A DNA stretch of 64,000 bases, from contig VZSE01002469.1 in NCBI GenBank assembly GCA_013398275.1, forward strand, positions 103,492 to 167,491. The letters are read 5' to 3'. Position numbers and translations under genes: made by a program. Below, one piece after another: positions 1 to 13,876 of this stretch (within the stretch, counting starts at the first letter, position 1; each line of letters starts with the position of its first letter). The notes under the pieces are model-generated. The model ran no database searches. It was not told where the DNA came from and saw only the letters and a program-made list of their open reading frames with translations. Origin of the DNA: Promerops cafer (taxonomy: Eukaryota > Chordata > Aves > Passeriformes > Nectariniidae).

Positions 1-1420
1 TTCGGTGCTGCCGTGACTGCCCCACAAGAACCACCAGCACACCCTCACCACAACCACCACCAGCTCCACGTCAGCACCAGCAGGGCCAGCCCACTGGGAC
101 TGTTAATTCACTGGGGCAAAAATAAATGAAAAATAGGACTCCATGACCAATTTTACTTGCAAAAGCAAACACAGCATCCATTTACAGTGGCGATTTCCCA
201 AAATAACCCGCACACATGGCTGCTGTCCCCGCTCCTCTGCGAGAGGTTCATCCAGAAAGGCGACGTTACACAAGCACATTCCTGGCTGATAAGGGAGCCC
301 CATGCACCCAGTTCCCCAGAAATAGCTGTTGTGCTCCAAAGTAACCTCTAATATCGATAACGACAGGGATTTAAATTTCAAATAAATTTAGATGAAAGAT
401 TAAAGTCAGTTCCAGCACCGTGGAGATGCTTGTCTTCCATAATGAAGGAGCCCATAAAAATAACAAGGGAGAAGATTTACACCCAATCGCCTCAAAAAAA
501 AAAAAAAGAGAATGAATTACTGATTTTTGCAGCTACTTAGTGGTAGGAACAGATGGTTCCAGGCAATAGTATTGACAACCTCCCAAGCTCCCACCCCCAA
601 AGGTGAGCTGCTAAGTCTGTTCCAAATTCAAGAGTTGAAAACGTCGCAAGCTGAGTCGCTGCTCTCGGGAAGCGCCGAGGCTCAGCCAGTCCCACAGCTC
701 CAGAACTCCACTTTCCTCACTGCTGCTCTGCCTCGGCCCTCGCCCAAGGGTTGTGCCTTCCCAAAACACCCCGAGGCGGCTCCTGCAGCCATCTGCCCGC
801 CCTGGGGTGAGCCAGGGCTGTGGGAAGCGGGAGGCAGGCGAGGGATGAAACAGCTCCGAGGGAAAGTGGAGCTCTCAGTGTTTGTCCACCAACCCAAAGC
901 CACTTCTGAGGCGAAAGCCAGGCGTGTCAGCTTCCCAAAACACCCAGGCACAGGGAGCAGTTCTGGGAATTCCAGCGCCCGGGAGCCTCTGCCATGGTGG
1001 GCAAAGCCCACGGCCCCTCACTCCCTTCATGTCCACAAGTTCCTGCAAAACACCCAAAACCTCCCCTCTCCCAGCTCCTGTACATCTCCAGCAACTGGAA
1101 GCAATCAGCCTGTCCAGTCACAACCCAACATCAAAACACTTCTTGAAGCAGTAACTTGCTAAACACACTTCAGCTCTGGATTCCTGGAGAAGTCCAGCAA
1201 ATTACCATAAAACAGGGGTAACACCCAGCAGCAAAAAAAACTGCTGCAACACCTGAGTGAGTCCTCAAGAATCTTGTTAAGGCAGGAAGGAATCAGGCTG
1301 AGCCAGCAAAAAGCTCAGCCCTTGTTTCCCCGTTGTTCCAAAATCAAAGCTCTGCCAAGAATTTAGCCAAGGAAACAGAAACATTGCTAATGCCTGCTGC
1401 CCATCTCCACACTCAGCATG

Positions 1421-1560
1421 GAACTACAGAATGGTTTGGGTTGAAAGGGACCTTAAAGCTCATCCCAGCCCCACCATGGGCAGGGACACCGGCCACAAGA
1501 CCAGGCTGCTCCAGGCTCCATCCAGTCTCACTTGGAACACTTCCAGGGATGGGGCAATCC
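1421..1560 (-). mobile_element. CR1 LINE 3' tail, 5'-truncated
   Basis: The plus strand reads the reverse complement of a CR1 3' end: an 'agaatggtttgggtt' start, then the 'gggacacc' and 'ggctgctcca' blocks. The copy is about 140 bases long and diverged. It stops after the 'cttccagggatgggg' block, as expected for incomplete reverse transcription. Confidence 0.85.
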
Positions 1561-2610
1561 AACATTTTAGGCTTATGTTTCAGAATTGTTTCCTGGTTTC
1601 GTCACAAGTCCCCTTCCAAGGGCTATCAGTGAAGCAGATCCATCCCTTTTGCCTTTGTTTGCAGTCATCATTTCCCACTTTTCCACGCACGTGTGACAGA
1701 ACCAGGACCAGGCTGCAGCTCCCTGTTTGTGTCAGACACTTGGGTGGCTCAGCCAAATCACCTTCCATTCAAGGTTTCCATGAACTCACACCCTGGCTCT
1801 CCTGCTACTGAACACCTCCGAGCCACAATTCCCACCTCACAGGGTGTCCAGCAGCTGACCTGTTCCTTGCACAACGACTGTCCCACCTGCAGCCCCACTA
1901 AAGATGCCCAAGCCACTGATGCACCCCCCTCAGCATTCCCGTGGCAGGCATGAACTCCCTCAACACAAAACCACTCCCCTCGCTTAAAAAACTCAGGATC
2001 TGAACGTCGAAACCGCAAGATCACCACTACCTACACAAAAGGGGAGGGAACAAGAACATCCCAAGCTTCATTCCAGAAGTACAACAGGAGAGCCTGGTCC
2101 TCCCCGTGGGCCTTTGGCCCGCGAGCTCCAGAGGCAGGAACATCTTGCACACCTCCTGCTGCCAAGAGCATCATCTGCACTTAATCACACCATGATGGAT
2201 ACCTCTGGAAAACAAGGGATTGCAGCCATATCGTGTGTCACGCTGCCACTTCACTCCCCAGCCAGTGTCACTTCCTCAGGGCGGAGGCCACAACTTTCAA
2301 GAGCACGCTTGAGTGCTCTGTGAACACCCATAAATAAATAAAACCCTCGCTCACCACCCCACAACCTGCCCCCCAGCACTTTTACTTTCCCAAGAGGTCA
2401 CACCCAGGAACACCGTTGCACAACAATGGAAGCAGGAACCAGTCAAGAAACCCACAGATCCCTTGCCCAAAAACCCAGCCTCCCTGTGTCACCCGGGCTG
2501 GGTGGCTCAGGAGTCTTCTCCATGAAACAACAGGCAGGCAGTTACTGGAAATGATGATCCTGTGCACTGTCTGCTTGTTTTAATGAACTCGCCCCTAAAT
2601 GCAACTGTGA

Positions 2611-2738
2611 TTTTTAAGTGTACATTACACATTAGTTGATATTAATTTACAAAATCATAACCCAGAAGTGTGCATTTTTCAGTGTACATTACATTAGCGG
2701 ATATAAATCTACAAACTCCTAACTCAAAAGTGTATTTC
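2611..2738. repeat. 64-bp tandem duplication
   Basis: Two adjacent AT-rich copies, 2611-2674 and 2675-2738, each begin near 'agtgtacattaca' and run through 'gatat' and 'ctacaaa'-like blocks to 'aagtgt'. They differ at roughly one base in five, with small compensating indels. There is no similarity to the CR1 tails and no coding potential. Confidence 0.8.
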
Positions 2739-3859
2739 TTCTAAAAATGAGGATTTTTCTGGTCACAGTATAGCCCCCCACAGAATAAAATTATTCAAAA
2801 CCAAACAGATTACAAGAAAAAGGCCAACCAACCATTTTGCTTCTTTTCAAGCAGTTATTGACATGGTTTTCTCTAGTTCTAAACACTACACTAAACACTA
2901 AAGGATGGAGAAAAAGGGCTATATTTGGTTGTGGGTTGCTCTCACCAAGAACTCTCGTCCGTGCCAGGGTGAATAAATGGACCAAAATTACACCCAACGA
3001 ACAAGTCAAGCGAGACATTTTTCAAAGCAGCCCCTGCTCAGCTCAGGTCTGTTCATTAAGGTGCTGCATTGTGCTCCAGCTTGGCTTATTAGCAGTGGAA
3101 AGGTCAGGGAAAGTGAATTAATGGAAGTGCTGCGCTCTCCAACATCTGACATGCAAGAGAGGAGCCTCCCTACCTACACTGCTCCTGAAAGGTACCTTCA
3201 AATTGAGGGCATGTAGGTGGCACCTGCCAAAAGTGCCATGTGAATAACGTTGGCAATTTAACAAATTCTAGGGAAATACAGAGAACTGTAAAAGCAGCAA
3301 TTCAACCACTCAAAGCAAATGCTTGTGCTGAGATTACAGTTGAAAAAGCAGCTTTTTCACGGGGACAGGGTGAAGGATTTAAAGCTCTTTCCTGTAGGTC
3401 TCAGCAGGGTTTTGTGTCCAAAAACTCAAGGCTTGTTTGACCCACAAAGAACTCCAGGCTCACAGTTAAGCCACCTTTGCTTAACCTCTACTGGCAGTGG
3501 AGATATGGGTTTAAAAGTTAAATTTAGACTGTGTCACTTCAGTGCAGTCCGAGAGACCAGAACACGGCCACACAAACATTTCCTGCTCCTAAGGGCCGTG
3601 CAGACCCACCTCACACACAGGGAGGACAGAGCAGGTGCTGGGGTGCTCCCCACCAGCCCCACCTCCCCTCCCCAGGCTGGGCCACACAGCAGAGCAAACC
3701 CAAACTGGTGCTGGTGAAACGCTCCGGGCTGACCCACACCTGGAGAGCCAGCCAGCTGCTCCAGGGAGTGTCCAAAATCTCTGGTTTTCCAAGAGAAAGG
3801 GCTCCAGCAGAAGTCAGCAAACCCACAAGCCACACAACTCTGCTTCTGTAATGATGCAT

Positions 3860-4250
3860 TGAATCATGGAATTGTTTGGGCTGGGAGGGACCTCAAAGCC
3901 CATCTCATTCCACCCTCTGCCATGGCAGGGACACCTTCCACTAGCCCAGGCTGCTCCAAGCCCCATCCAACCTGGCCTTGGGCACTTCCAGGGATCCAGG
4001 GGCAGCCACAGCTGCTCTGGGCACCTGTGCCAGGACCTCACCATCCTCACAGAGAAGGATTCTTTCCCAATATCCCATCCATCCCTGCCCTCTGGCAGGG
4101 GGAAGCCACTGCCCCTTGTCCTGTCACTCCATCCCTTGCCCAAAGTCCCTCTCCAGCTCTCTTGGAGCCCCTTGAGGCATTGGAAGAAGCTCTGAAGGTC
4201 TCTCCAGTGCCTTCTCTCTCACAGGCTGAACAATCCCAGCTTTTTCAGAC
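3860..4250 (-). mobile_element. CR1 LINE 3' tail, longer copy
   Basis: About 390 bases in reverse orientation. All usual tail blocks are present in order: 'ggaattgtttggg', 'gacaccttccactag', 'gatccaggggcagcc', 'ccccttgtcctgtcac', 'caaagtccctctccagctc' and 'ggctgaacaatccc'. It is one of the longest copies in the window. Confidence 0.92.
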
Positions 4251-5059
4251 TATTAATTCCCCTTGTACATGGCTTCCCCTGCCCAGGCCCTGCTTCATGA
4301 CACACCAGCTTCTCCACCCAAAAGCCAACACCTCCGTAGCCCAGGACCCCATGGAAAGCTCTCCTCGGCTCCACAATGACCAACACCCTAAAGAATCCAT
4401 GTACACTGCACTGCCATAGGGTCATCTTCCAGCCCCTCTAATCTGGAAGAAGTAAGAATTGAAACACATGGGAAAGAAGGCAGCAAGCTCAGAAGAACAC
4501 TTCCTGCAGGGAAATATCTTCCAGGTGGAATCCTGAGCTCGATTTCGCCCAGAGCAGTAAGACCTGAGAGCCCTATGAGAACATGTTCAAGAGCATTAAC
4601 AGAAAAACACCGAGCAGTTAAGTGAAGTCACGTTCCACCTAAACAACGCTCCCATTATTGCAGCATCTGACTTTGCGAGGACAATTCAATCCTGGCAGCA
4701 TGTATTGTAATTGCTTTTCCACTCCAGGCCTCGGCTTCACAATCGTGCCCTTCTGGGGAGGTCAGAACGCGGGGCTGCAGCTCGGAAAGCAATTCTGCTC
4801 CTCATTCATCCCTTTAATCCCACACCTGCATATTCATTAGGAACTCCCTCAAACACCACTGCCAAAGCCACCAGCAAAGCTGCTGCCTGGAGAAAGCCCT
4901 GACCCCTCTGCTTCCCGGGGAAGGTGTCGGGAACACGCGGATGGCACCAGCCGGCCGCGACGGTGCCGGGCTGCAGTGGAGTCACCGAAGGCTGGGACAA
5001 GCCCAGGGTGGTGCAGCCACTCCTGAGGCCAACAGCAAAAAGAGCAGCAAATATCACTG

Positions 5060-5220
5060 CCCAGAGCAGCTGTGGCTGCCCCACCCCTGGCAGTGTCCAA
5101 GGCCAGGCTGGACAGGGCTTGGAGCACCCTGGGACAGTGGAAGGTGTGCCCATGGCAGGGATTGGAACAAGATGTGCTTTAAGGTCCTTCCCAACCCAAA
5201 CCATTCCGTGACTCTGTGAC
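5060..5220 (+). mobile_element. CR1 LINE 3' tail in forward orientation
   Basis: Starts at 'cccagagcagctgtggctgcc' and ends 'cccaacccaaaccattcc', followed by 'gtgactctgtga', the expected forward CR1 3' end. It is one of only three plus-strand copies found. Confidence 0.9.
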
Positions 5221-6736
5221 GACCTGGCTTGCTTCAAGCCAACCCTCCCAAACAGGGCTGTGCAAACACACCTGAATTTTGGGTAAGTTTTTGTTATCCA
5301 GATTTGAAAAGGACAGTTTGCATTCAGAAAACCAAACGCCACTTACTCCAAAACTCAGAAGGAAAAACCTTTGTCCTCAGCCATTAAATAAAACAGGCAG
5401 CAAACAGCAACCAGCCTGATCTATAATTGATGTCAGGGCTGAGCTGGGTTTTTCAGGGCCCTGCAGAGCTCCCAGGAAGGAGGACAGAGCTCCTGCACAC
5501 GCCAGGAAAAGGGCTCACACCTGATACACTTTAATTACCTAACGCCACCAGGAGAGTCACCGATGCCTGCTCTGCTTTGTCTTACTGTGAAAGGCTTCTC
5601 CTGCTATTAATATTCACCAGGGGAAGCTGAAATAACATCTTGTCTCCATCTGAATACTTCAAAATTATCATGACCACGCTAAACACAACGATTTTTATTT
5701 TTTTGCTCTCAAAATCCAGGACAAAAGACACCTATCAGCCTGCAAAGGCACCCGATGCAGCAGGGCTGGGCTATGCCGAGCAATGGCCTTTATCGTGCTG
5801 ACAACCTCATCACAAATAATCCCACTGCAGCCTGAACCCAGAGGTCAGTCAAGGACCCAGGGCCCCAAGGCAGGAGCCACACTCTGTATTATCACTGGGA
5901 GCCTTCCCCATAGGATTTCTGGCCGTGCTGGGGGTGACCCCGAGCCCCGCACGGCCCCCCCGACAGGCACTGCCCACCCAGCTTCTGCTCAGCTCCCATC
6001 ACAGCAAACCACCAGCACAGCAGAAAAACCCAGCCAGAACAACCCCCTGTCTCCAGCTCCAGCCACACCATCGGGATTTCCAGGACAGCACCAGCCTCTC
6101 CCACCCGCTCGCACAAGACAGAGGCAAAAATCTCATTTTTCCCCCTAAATTCCACTCTACGACAGCCTGTTATTTCTGCATCTGTTAATGCTCCCAAAAA
6201 GTTGAATCCTAACATTGCATGCAACTGTAGGCTCAGCAGATTGGGAGGCTTCTCTGCCCAAAATGAAACATAGGTGCCATCTGTTTCAATTAGGCTAATC
6301 ACAAGGAGACGTAACACTGGGAAACTTAGAGACTTTGGGTTTTTTCAAGACATTTTGAAAGCAAAGAGAAAGAAAGAGGTATTATTTAATACTCAGCAGT
6401 CAGCAGCACCAACAAGCTGAACAGTCTGCTGGGCAAACCTGTGCTGGAACTGCCCACGCAGGAAAGTTCACTTTTATTTCACTGAGGTCAGAGAAAAACT
6501 TGCTATATTCAAAATTATCTAAAATTAAAAGGACATCTCAGGACTACAGACAACTCCCAAAATATTCTTGGTTAGTACCTTTATATATTCCATAGAACTT
6601 GCAATTTTTGCTTTCAAATTTCAGAAAATAAAAGAAAAACATTTTAAAAAGGCAAAACCAAACAGTCCAGCAGAGACACAAGCACTTGTGAGGGAATAAA
6701 CCAGAAATTTTGGACAGAAGCAAAGTCAATATTTAC

Positions 6737-6816
6737 CGATTCCATAGTTGAAAGCTGTTCTTCACAGGACATATATTAAAATCCAACAGAGGTGTGTCCC
6801 AAAAACGCTGTGTAAT
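6737..6816 (-). other. Candidate 5' exon of a minus-strand gene (ANKRD11?)
   Basis: On the minus strand an 80-nt segment is bounded by a good acceptor (tgtgtttttcag) and a good donor (ATCG then gtaaat). It begins ATTACACAGCG and contains two in-frame ATGs, at 6772-6770 and 6745-6743. From the first ATG the frame is open to the donor for 12 codons and ends on a codon boundary. In mammals ANKRD11 lies head to head with SPG7 and has non-coding 5' exons split by very large introns. A lone small exon about 22 kb from the CpG block fits that plan. I do not recognise a protein from it, so it may be 5' UTR with an upstream ORF, an alternative coding start or a chance pair of splice signals. The ANKRD11 identity is inference only. 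Confidence 0.5.
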
Positions 6817-8517
6817 CTGAAAAACACAGGAATTTGTTCATTAGAAAATTAAAACAAGTGAATTTTATTCACAACACGCACACTGGATTTGAGTACATGA
6901 AGGTTACCAAGTACAAACCCTTGCCTAATCCACAAATAAACTTCCTGATAACGACTCTGCACAAACAGAGGAATAAAGGAAAGAGTGGAAGCTCAGCCAA
7001 GCATCCACCTTCTTCCATAACTTTCTGATAACAGTCTTTTTAAAATCACCTGCTTCACCTGGAACCACCATCTGGGTGGGCTTAGAGGCATTTTATTTAC
7101 AAATGAGGGCACATCACCCCCCAAACCCTGAGCAGCTCATGAACCCAGAGACCAGAAGGAGCTCCTGTGCCAGAAATTCACCTTCCCAAACAGCCCCTGT
7201 GGTATTATCCATGGCAAGAGCACTCTCTTTTCAAGCACACCTTTGCTCTGAATAGCAGTGGATCTATTACAAAGCTCTAACTTGATTTTTTTTTTTTGAC
7301 CAGCTCTTGCTGTACTTTCAGGGATGTTTTTCCAGCTACAAATTCCCAAAGTGGAATTTCTGACGCAGGGCAGGAACCAGCAGGAGCTCTCAGCACCCAA
7401 GGCAAAGGGGAATTACATCCATTACCTGGCACACATGAAAGGGCTGGCAAATTCCAAGCCCAAAACCTGCACTCCTCACGGTTCCCAAGCTGGAGGAGCT
7501 CAGTGGGATGGTGAGGGACCCACAGGTATGGAAATGAGCACCCTGAGGCACTGGGAGCACTGGGCCTTCCCCAGTCCCAGTGATGATATCCTGGTCTGCT
7601 CAAACAGGCGAAAGGGTGAACTGCCAGCTCCACACCCTGCTCATGCCAGATTCCCCAAAACCCCATATTCCATCCAGTCTCTAAGCACTGCAAACCACAC
7701 TGAGGGAGGACACAGTGACCAACCCCTGCTCCAGTCACAGTGAACAAATCTGAATTTCTTGCCTTGCAGAGCTCGTGACAATTCTATCCTCTACCACAGC
7801 TCGTCACCTTACAAACAACTCTGATGTAGCTGGATTTGGACAGCTGCTTCCAATGGGATGGTTCCTTCCAGGAACCATCCAGGAGAGACTCTGGGGCCAG
7901 CTGGGACTGATACACAGGGGAGGAGATGGGGAACCCTGGGAGAGCCTTGTTTGTTTTGGGAAACTTTCACTCCCCAGTGAAAAGCCAAAGGGAAAATGTC
8001 CAGATGAGCAATGCAGCTGCATCCAGGGTAGAGCTGCTTCCAGCTGGGCTGAGGGAAGTCTTGGGAATCTCAGTGAAAAGGAACAGGCCAAAATAAACCC
8101 CAAAACCCAGAGGAAGATGTGAATGCCCAGGGTCCTGACTCAAAGAAAGGAATCCTGCAGCAGGTAAACTTCTCCAGATGAGCAAAATGGAAGTTTTCTG
8201 GCATTTTTCTTTGAGAAGAGTAAAGGAGAGATACAGACATATGGCTACCTCATGGATTTTTCCAAGGCCAAGGAGTCCTGGGCCACTGAGGGATCCCCTG
8301 ACGGGACCTGCAGCCCTATGGAGCACGATGGTAGTACTGGCACAGCACCTTTTCCAGCAGGATTCCCCTACTCCTTTTATCCTCATCTCCATAGTAACAG
8401 TCGTATCACTAATTAACATTTCAACAGCAGTAACAGAGAAACTGGGGGGAAAACAGCTGAACTTCCCACTACATTGTCTGGAAATGCAGCAGTGCTGCTT
8501 GCTGACAGTAGTGACTG

Positions 8518-8650
8518 TCACAGAATGATGGAATGGTTTGAGTTGGAAGGACCCCAAAGTTCATCCCATTCCATCCCCTCTCATGGGCAAGGACACCTTC
8601 CACTAGCCCAGGCTGCTCCAACCTGGCCTTGGACACTTCCAGGGATGGGC
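8518..8650 (-). mobile_element. CR1 LINE 3' tail, short
   Basis: Starts 'tcacagaatgatggaatgg', continues through 'gacaccttccactagccc' and ends after 'cttccagggatggg'. A small internal deletion has removed the 'aagccc' segment after 'ggctgctcca'. Confidence 0.88.
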
Positions 8651-11602
8651 AACAACTGTGATAACTGTGAACAAAATTACCAAAAAGTCTACGGAAATCA
8701 GTCCCAGGACACTGATACACCATTTTCAAGGTCTATTTACAGCTGCTTGCTGGCCCACATACAGCAAATTTATTCATTCCTTGGCTCACATATAAACATA
8801 CATAAAGTATCATAACGCTGAAACAGCGACCACACATGAGCCAAGTAATTTTCACAACGAACATGGCACCATTTTTTAATGAAATTGTTATCAAATCACT
8901 TAGGAATGCAGCAAATACTCCAGTGGGAGCTGCCCAGCACAGCCTCACTGGCTGTACGTGGTCGGGTCACTCACACAACGTTCCTGCTGCGCGGAATCCA
9001 ACGTTTCAATTTAAACCCAACTTCACTTCCAAAAGCCACATTATAATTAATGAACACATCTATCCATCCCATTTTCTTAGCTTTAGCTGATGAAAATGTA
9101 TCACTGCACTAAGTATCATCACTGCCCTTGTCCCTCCTGGGAAGCAGCAGGGCTGACTATGGACAGTGCTCCAACCCCACCGAGCCCACGGTCACTGCTC
9201 AGGGGCCACCTGCAGTGCACCACGGCACACACTGGCCTTCCTGTGCCTTGAAATGGTCATACAAACACCAAATCATCAAGTGCTCAAGGTGGCCAGATTC
9301 TGGTTTAAAACAGGTTCAGTCTTTCAAGGGTTGGGATACTTTATTTTCTGTTAACGCGAAGCAACTTGGAAGCTCTGGGCAAGCAGACAGTTCCACCAAA
9401 ATAAATATATAAATGTTTAAACTTCTACATTTTCCCACCAACTCCTGATCTTAACACTGACCACGGGGTCCCTCAGCACCTCCCCAAATTAGTGATTCTT
9501 GCTGCACCCACACGCAGATCAGGACTTCACATTCAGAGCACAGCATGCAACTTCTGCCAGCACTCCATCGAAAAAATCGGGAATTACGTAATTCAAACCT
9601 CCTTAAAAAAGGGTATCTTGTAACTTCACAAAAATTAGTATTTGAAGATGGAAAATGCTTTACAATCCCAAGCTGTGACCTAAAAATACAGACATTAGCT
9701 ACAGACTCTTCACACCAGAGCAGCTGGGATGTGGCAGCAACACCAACTGGTCCCAGCAGCGAGGTGGGAATTGGCTTCCTTGAAGGAATAAACCAGTTCT
9801 GTGCAGATGCAGAGTCCCCTACAAGGGTCCCCAAGAAAAGTGCATTTGAGATTCAATGACTTCAGACACCTCAATGTTTCTAAATTTGATCGATAATGCA
9901 GAAAGGTTCTGCTTAAATCTCCATTTTACAGGGAGCAGGAAAGAAGCCACTGCTGCTGTCTCATCCCAGGAAACCCAGAGGCCAATGTCCCCACAAATGT
10001 CTGCCTCACCATTAGTGTTTCTTTGAGGGAAGGAGTTGTATTTGGATTTTATAGTGATCCAGAACTAGGCAGCATAACAGGGTATCAGAGATTTAGATTC
10101 TGGTTTAGACCAACTTCTGAATGGAAAAAATCTCTAGGGAGTAAGAGAACCTTTTTTCCACAGCACTCATCTGCTTCCCTCAAAATAATTCCAGGAAGAG
10201 ACAGAATTTCAATAAGGCATCTCTCTGAGGGCTCCAGTGAAAATATACCCAGGGGAGCACCCGAGACCCACGGAGCTCCCGCTCTCAGATAAGCTCCATT
10301 ACCTCTGATACAGAATCAAGGGGGAACGAGAACAGCAAATTTGGAGGGAGGGGAAATTTGGAAGTGTTTTCCAATGCACTCCAAAGGCACAGCTCGGTGC
10401 CTGCCTGCACAGCCTGCCAGAGCACAGCCAGAGCTTTCACTTGCTGAAACGGGGAAAAACGCTTAAAATCCCACTGTAATTCCCAAAGCTGAGAAAATGG
10501 AGACTGGGGAGTGGGGGAAGAACCCATAAGTAGCAGCATTACAATCCCCACAGATGTCTTCCATAAATATCCATGGGTTCCTTCTGCTGGAGCTTGGGGA
10601 AGAAAACGTGCCACCTATAAAGAAAGAGTGCAGAAATCCCTGTCCCTGGAGCTTTGCCTATCCCATCCCAGTGAGAGCCAGAACAGCCATGCCCAGCACA
10701 GTAGGAAAGCTTTCCTGGCCCCTCAAGGGATGGACAGAGAATATGGATCATCAGATTCATGGCAATTTCCCCCAGGAGCCTGGAAAAGCACCCTCAGCCC
10801 ACTCCATGCAGCTCAGGACTAGCTAGAAAGAGGAGGAAAATATGAGGTGTTGCACTGTAGCTCTGAAGGGGGATAAAGAGTTGTTTCCAAGAAATCCACA
10901 TAAATTTGAGATAACACCCCCTGCAGCCTATCAGGGGCTTCCAGCACAGCCATCTCCAGGCACACACACAGAGCAAACCCTCACGTTCCCACCCTTTTCG
11001 GAGAGATTCCCAGCACGGGGGTGAGCTCCAGCACCTGCCTTCCAGTACAGTTTACGAATATTCCCGCAGCAACCCCAACCCAACTATGCCCTAACAGCAG
11101 CAGCTACCCAAGTGGAAAGCCAAAGCACACAGAGAATTCCACTAGTCCTAAAAAACCCCCACCTTTCAGCGTGTTTGACTGTGACAAAACTGTAGCATCA
11201 AGTCAAATTTAATTAGGTGGCTTTCGGAACGAAAGTAGGTGATGTATTCTTGAAGTTCCTTTATTTTGCCCTGCAGATAAGATGTATGCTGAGATCTACA
11301 GTTTTTAAAGCTTGTGTTGTCTGTGCTACTTGATAAAAAATATAAAATAAGCTGATACAGTCCTCAAAAACACAGACACTTGTGTGGGCTGAAGAGACCA
11401 AGGTTTAATTTGTCCCACTGCAATAAGCACAGAGGGCAGGAAAGATGTGATTCCTGGGAAAACAAACTGTCCTTTAAATGTTTTAATTGAAAATCTGACA
11501 CAGTCCCTAGGAACTGGGGGTTGACAGAAGCCTAAATTCAGGAAGAACCAAGCTGTTTGGAGATCTCCAGTGAATTAGAGGAGGTCAGAATCTGTGATGA
11601 CA

Positions 11603-11748
11603 TCACAGAATCACAGAATGGTTTGGGTTGGAAGGGACCTCAAATTTCATCTTGTTCCTGCCCCCACCTCGGGCAGGGACACCTTCCACTATCCCAGGGT
11701 GCTCCAAGCCCAGTCCAGCCTGGCCTTGGACACTTCCAGGAATGGGGA
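11603..11748 (-). mobile_element. CR1 LINE 3' tail, short
   Basis: Begins with the doubled 'tcacagaatcacagaatgg' motif (reverse of the CR1 terminal repeats) and ends after 'cacttccaggaatgggg'. The near-intact terminal motif suggests a fairly young copy. Confidence 0.9.
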
Positions 11749-13876
11749 TTAAGCTCCAAGATGTTGAACTTCACTGACCCAGTGAAGGCAAGAAGAGTGC
11801 ATGTTCTCTGGAATTAAAGCCATAATCTAAAGTGAGCTCACAGCTGCTGTCATAGCTCAGGCTCCTCCTCCTTTCCATTCCTCCTAAATACGAGTGAGGT
11901 GGGACAAACACATCCTTGCCCTCCCCAGACTGAATCCCTCCCTGTGACTTCACCACAAAGTCCTACTCAGTTCCCCCAGTACCTCCTCCTAAGGGAAGCA
12001 GGAGTAATGCCACTAGGCCACAACGAGCTCCACTTCATTTAAAAATGAATCTGCATTTCTTACTCTGTGCCCAGCTTTAACACATCGAGAAAATACCATT
12101 TTTCAAAAGAAAAGAGTGACAGACAGACACATTTGTCACCTCTGCAGTCCCAGACATTTGCATCCGTGTAATTCCGTGGCAAATTGGATACAGGTTACTA
12201 TTAATATCTGAACTATTTCCTTTCCTTTCCGAATGCTGATTGGTGAAAAAGATGCAAGCATCCCATTTTAAAGCACACTAATTAGCCAAGGAGGAGTCAA
12301 GGAAGTCACTGCTCAGCCTTCAAGAACACACAGTCTCCCTCACAGAGGGAAAAACACAGCAAATATCTATGGACTGGCTTCTGGTTGGATGCTGAGCAGG
12401 CTGAATATCTCCTCCCCAGCCAAGAAAACACTCTGTGGTGACAGGAGTGTTACAACCAGACACTTCAACAACTCAAATACAGGTTTTTTAGGAATATGCA
12501 GGTGGCAGCCCCACACCCAGGTATGTAGGATCAGACACCGTTACCTGGCTGGACAATTCAGGAGGTCCCCAGAAAGCAACATGAAAAATGTAATTGTAGA
12601 ATGTGCTCAAGTCTACAATTCCTGAGTTACAAGTGCCTTACAACCACCTCAAATTACACAGCAAAGAAAGAGCTGAAAGGAAGCACCTCCTTGATTTCCA
12701 CACAGCATCCCTCCCCTATTGTCTGGGGCCTGGCAAGTTAAGGTCAGAATAAAAAGATTCCTTAAAAATCCCACATACATTGAAAGCACCTACAGCTTCC
12801 ACTGATCTTTCTTCCTTTCTATTCTAAGCCCTGAACAGGTTTAAGTAGCAGTTGCCATCATTAAAGCTGCTGCTCCCCTCCCACTCTCCATTCTGAGAAA
12901 GGAGCACCCTGGCAGCACCAGGCACAGGTAAGGAAGGAGCAGCTGCTGTCTCACTCGGGGTACAGAAATCCAGACTGGAAAGGGGTGTGAGGAGGGCACG
13001 GGCCACCTCAGCCACACAGGACCAGAGAGCATTGCTGAATAATGAAATCAGGAAATACAGTAATAATGCTAAAATAAAGAAGTCAAATGTCTGTGCCCGC
13101 TGAGGTGCCCCAACCGCTCAGAGGGGCTTGAGGGATGCAGGTTCTGCCCCGGCTCAGCTGCTGGCACCCAGCTTCTCTCTCGGGCCACTCCAGAGCTTGT
13201 CCATAAATCAGCAGAACCTGCCCGTCCAGCAGAGAAGCCCTGAAGTTCCTCTGGGCACGGCTCTCTGCTCAGAGGGGCCCCCCGCAGCAGCACAACCCCG
13301 CGCCCCAGGAACGGCCACAAGCACCCCGAGAAAGGGCACAGCCCTCCCTCCCAGCACAGGGCCGTCCAAACAAACAGCACAGAGGGTGGCAAGGAAAACA
13401 CGCAGAGGACAAAAGGACGGAGTCAGGATTAAACCCAGTCCCTTGATCCCCGGCCAAATGGCCGGCCCGTAAGCCCACGCAACTTCCAGAGCCAATTTAA
13501 AATCCTGAGTGTGGTATACTTTAGGTTATAAAATCATATTTAGACACACATTTTGAAGTGTTCTTTGCTCTGCTGGTGGCTAAAAACAATTCCTTTGTCA
13601 TCAAATCTTGCTTCAGCAAGCTGACGTGACGTTTTTAACTCAGGAAATAAGATAATTATGGTTCAAGGTAAACAACTACAACTGTGCATCATAAACAGTT
13701 TCTAATTTTAAGCCTGAGTCCCTCTAATGCCATCCATATTTTAAAGACAGTTTCCTTACAAATGGTTTAGGCTGTCTGAGCAGGTTGTGACTGAGCCTGT
13801 GCTAATGAGCAGCAGCAGAAGCAGCACATCCAGGGAAAACAGAGGCTGGTGGAGCAGGTGAGCTCCTGTGTCAACA

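Larger units (their letters stand above)
1..6736. other. Non-coding block, probable ANKRD11 intron
   Basis: I see no coding exon here. Open frames on both strands are short and none resembles a known protein. The block holds CR1 tails at 1421, 3860 and 5060, a 64-bp tandem duplication at 2611 and a 14-base A run at 494-507. It lies downstream, on the minus strand, of the candidate 5' exon at 6737-6816. It is therefore read as intron of that minus-strand gene, by synteny ANKRD11. The assignment is inference from gene order. Confidence 0.45.

Noticed and set aside
3859..4419. A 186-codon frame over the CR1 copy at 3860
   Set aside because: It translates the antisense of a CR1 tail. Nearly identical false frames occur at 13.9, 15.7, 34.3 and 37.9 kb for the same reason.
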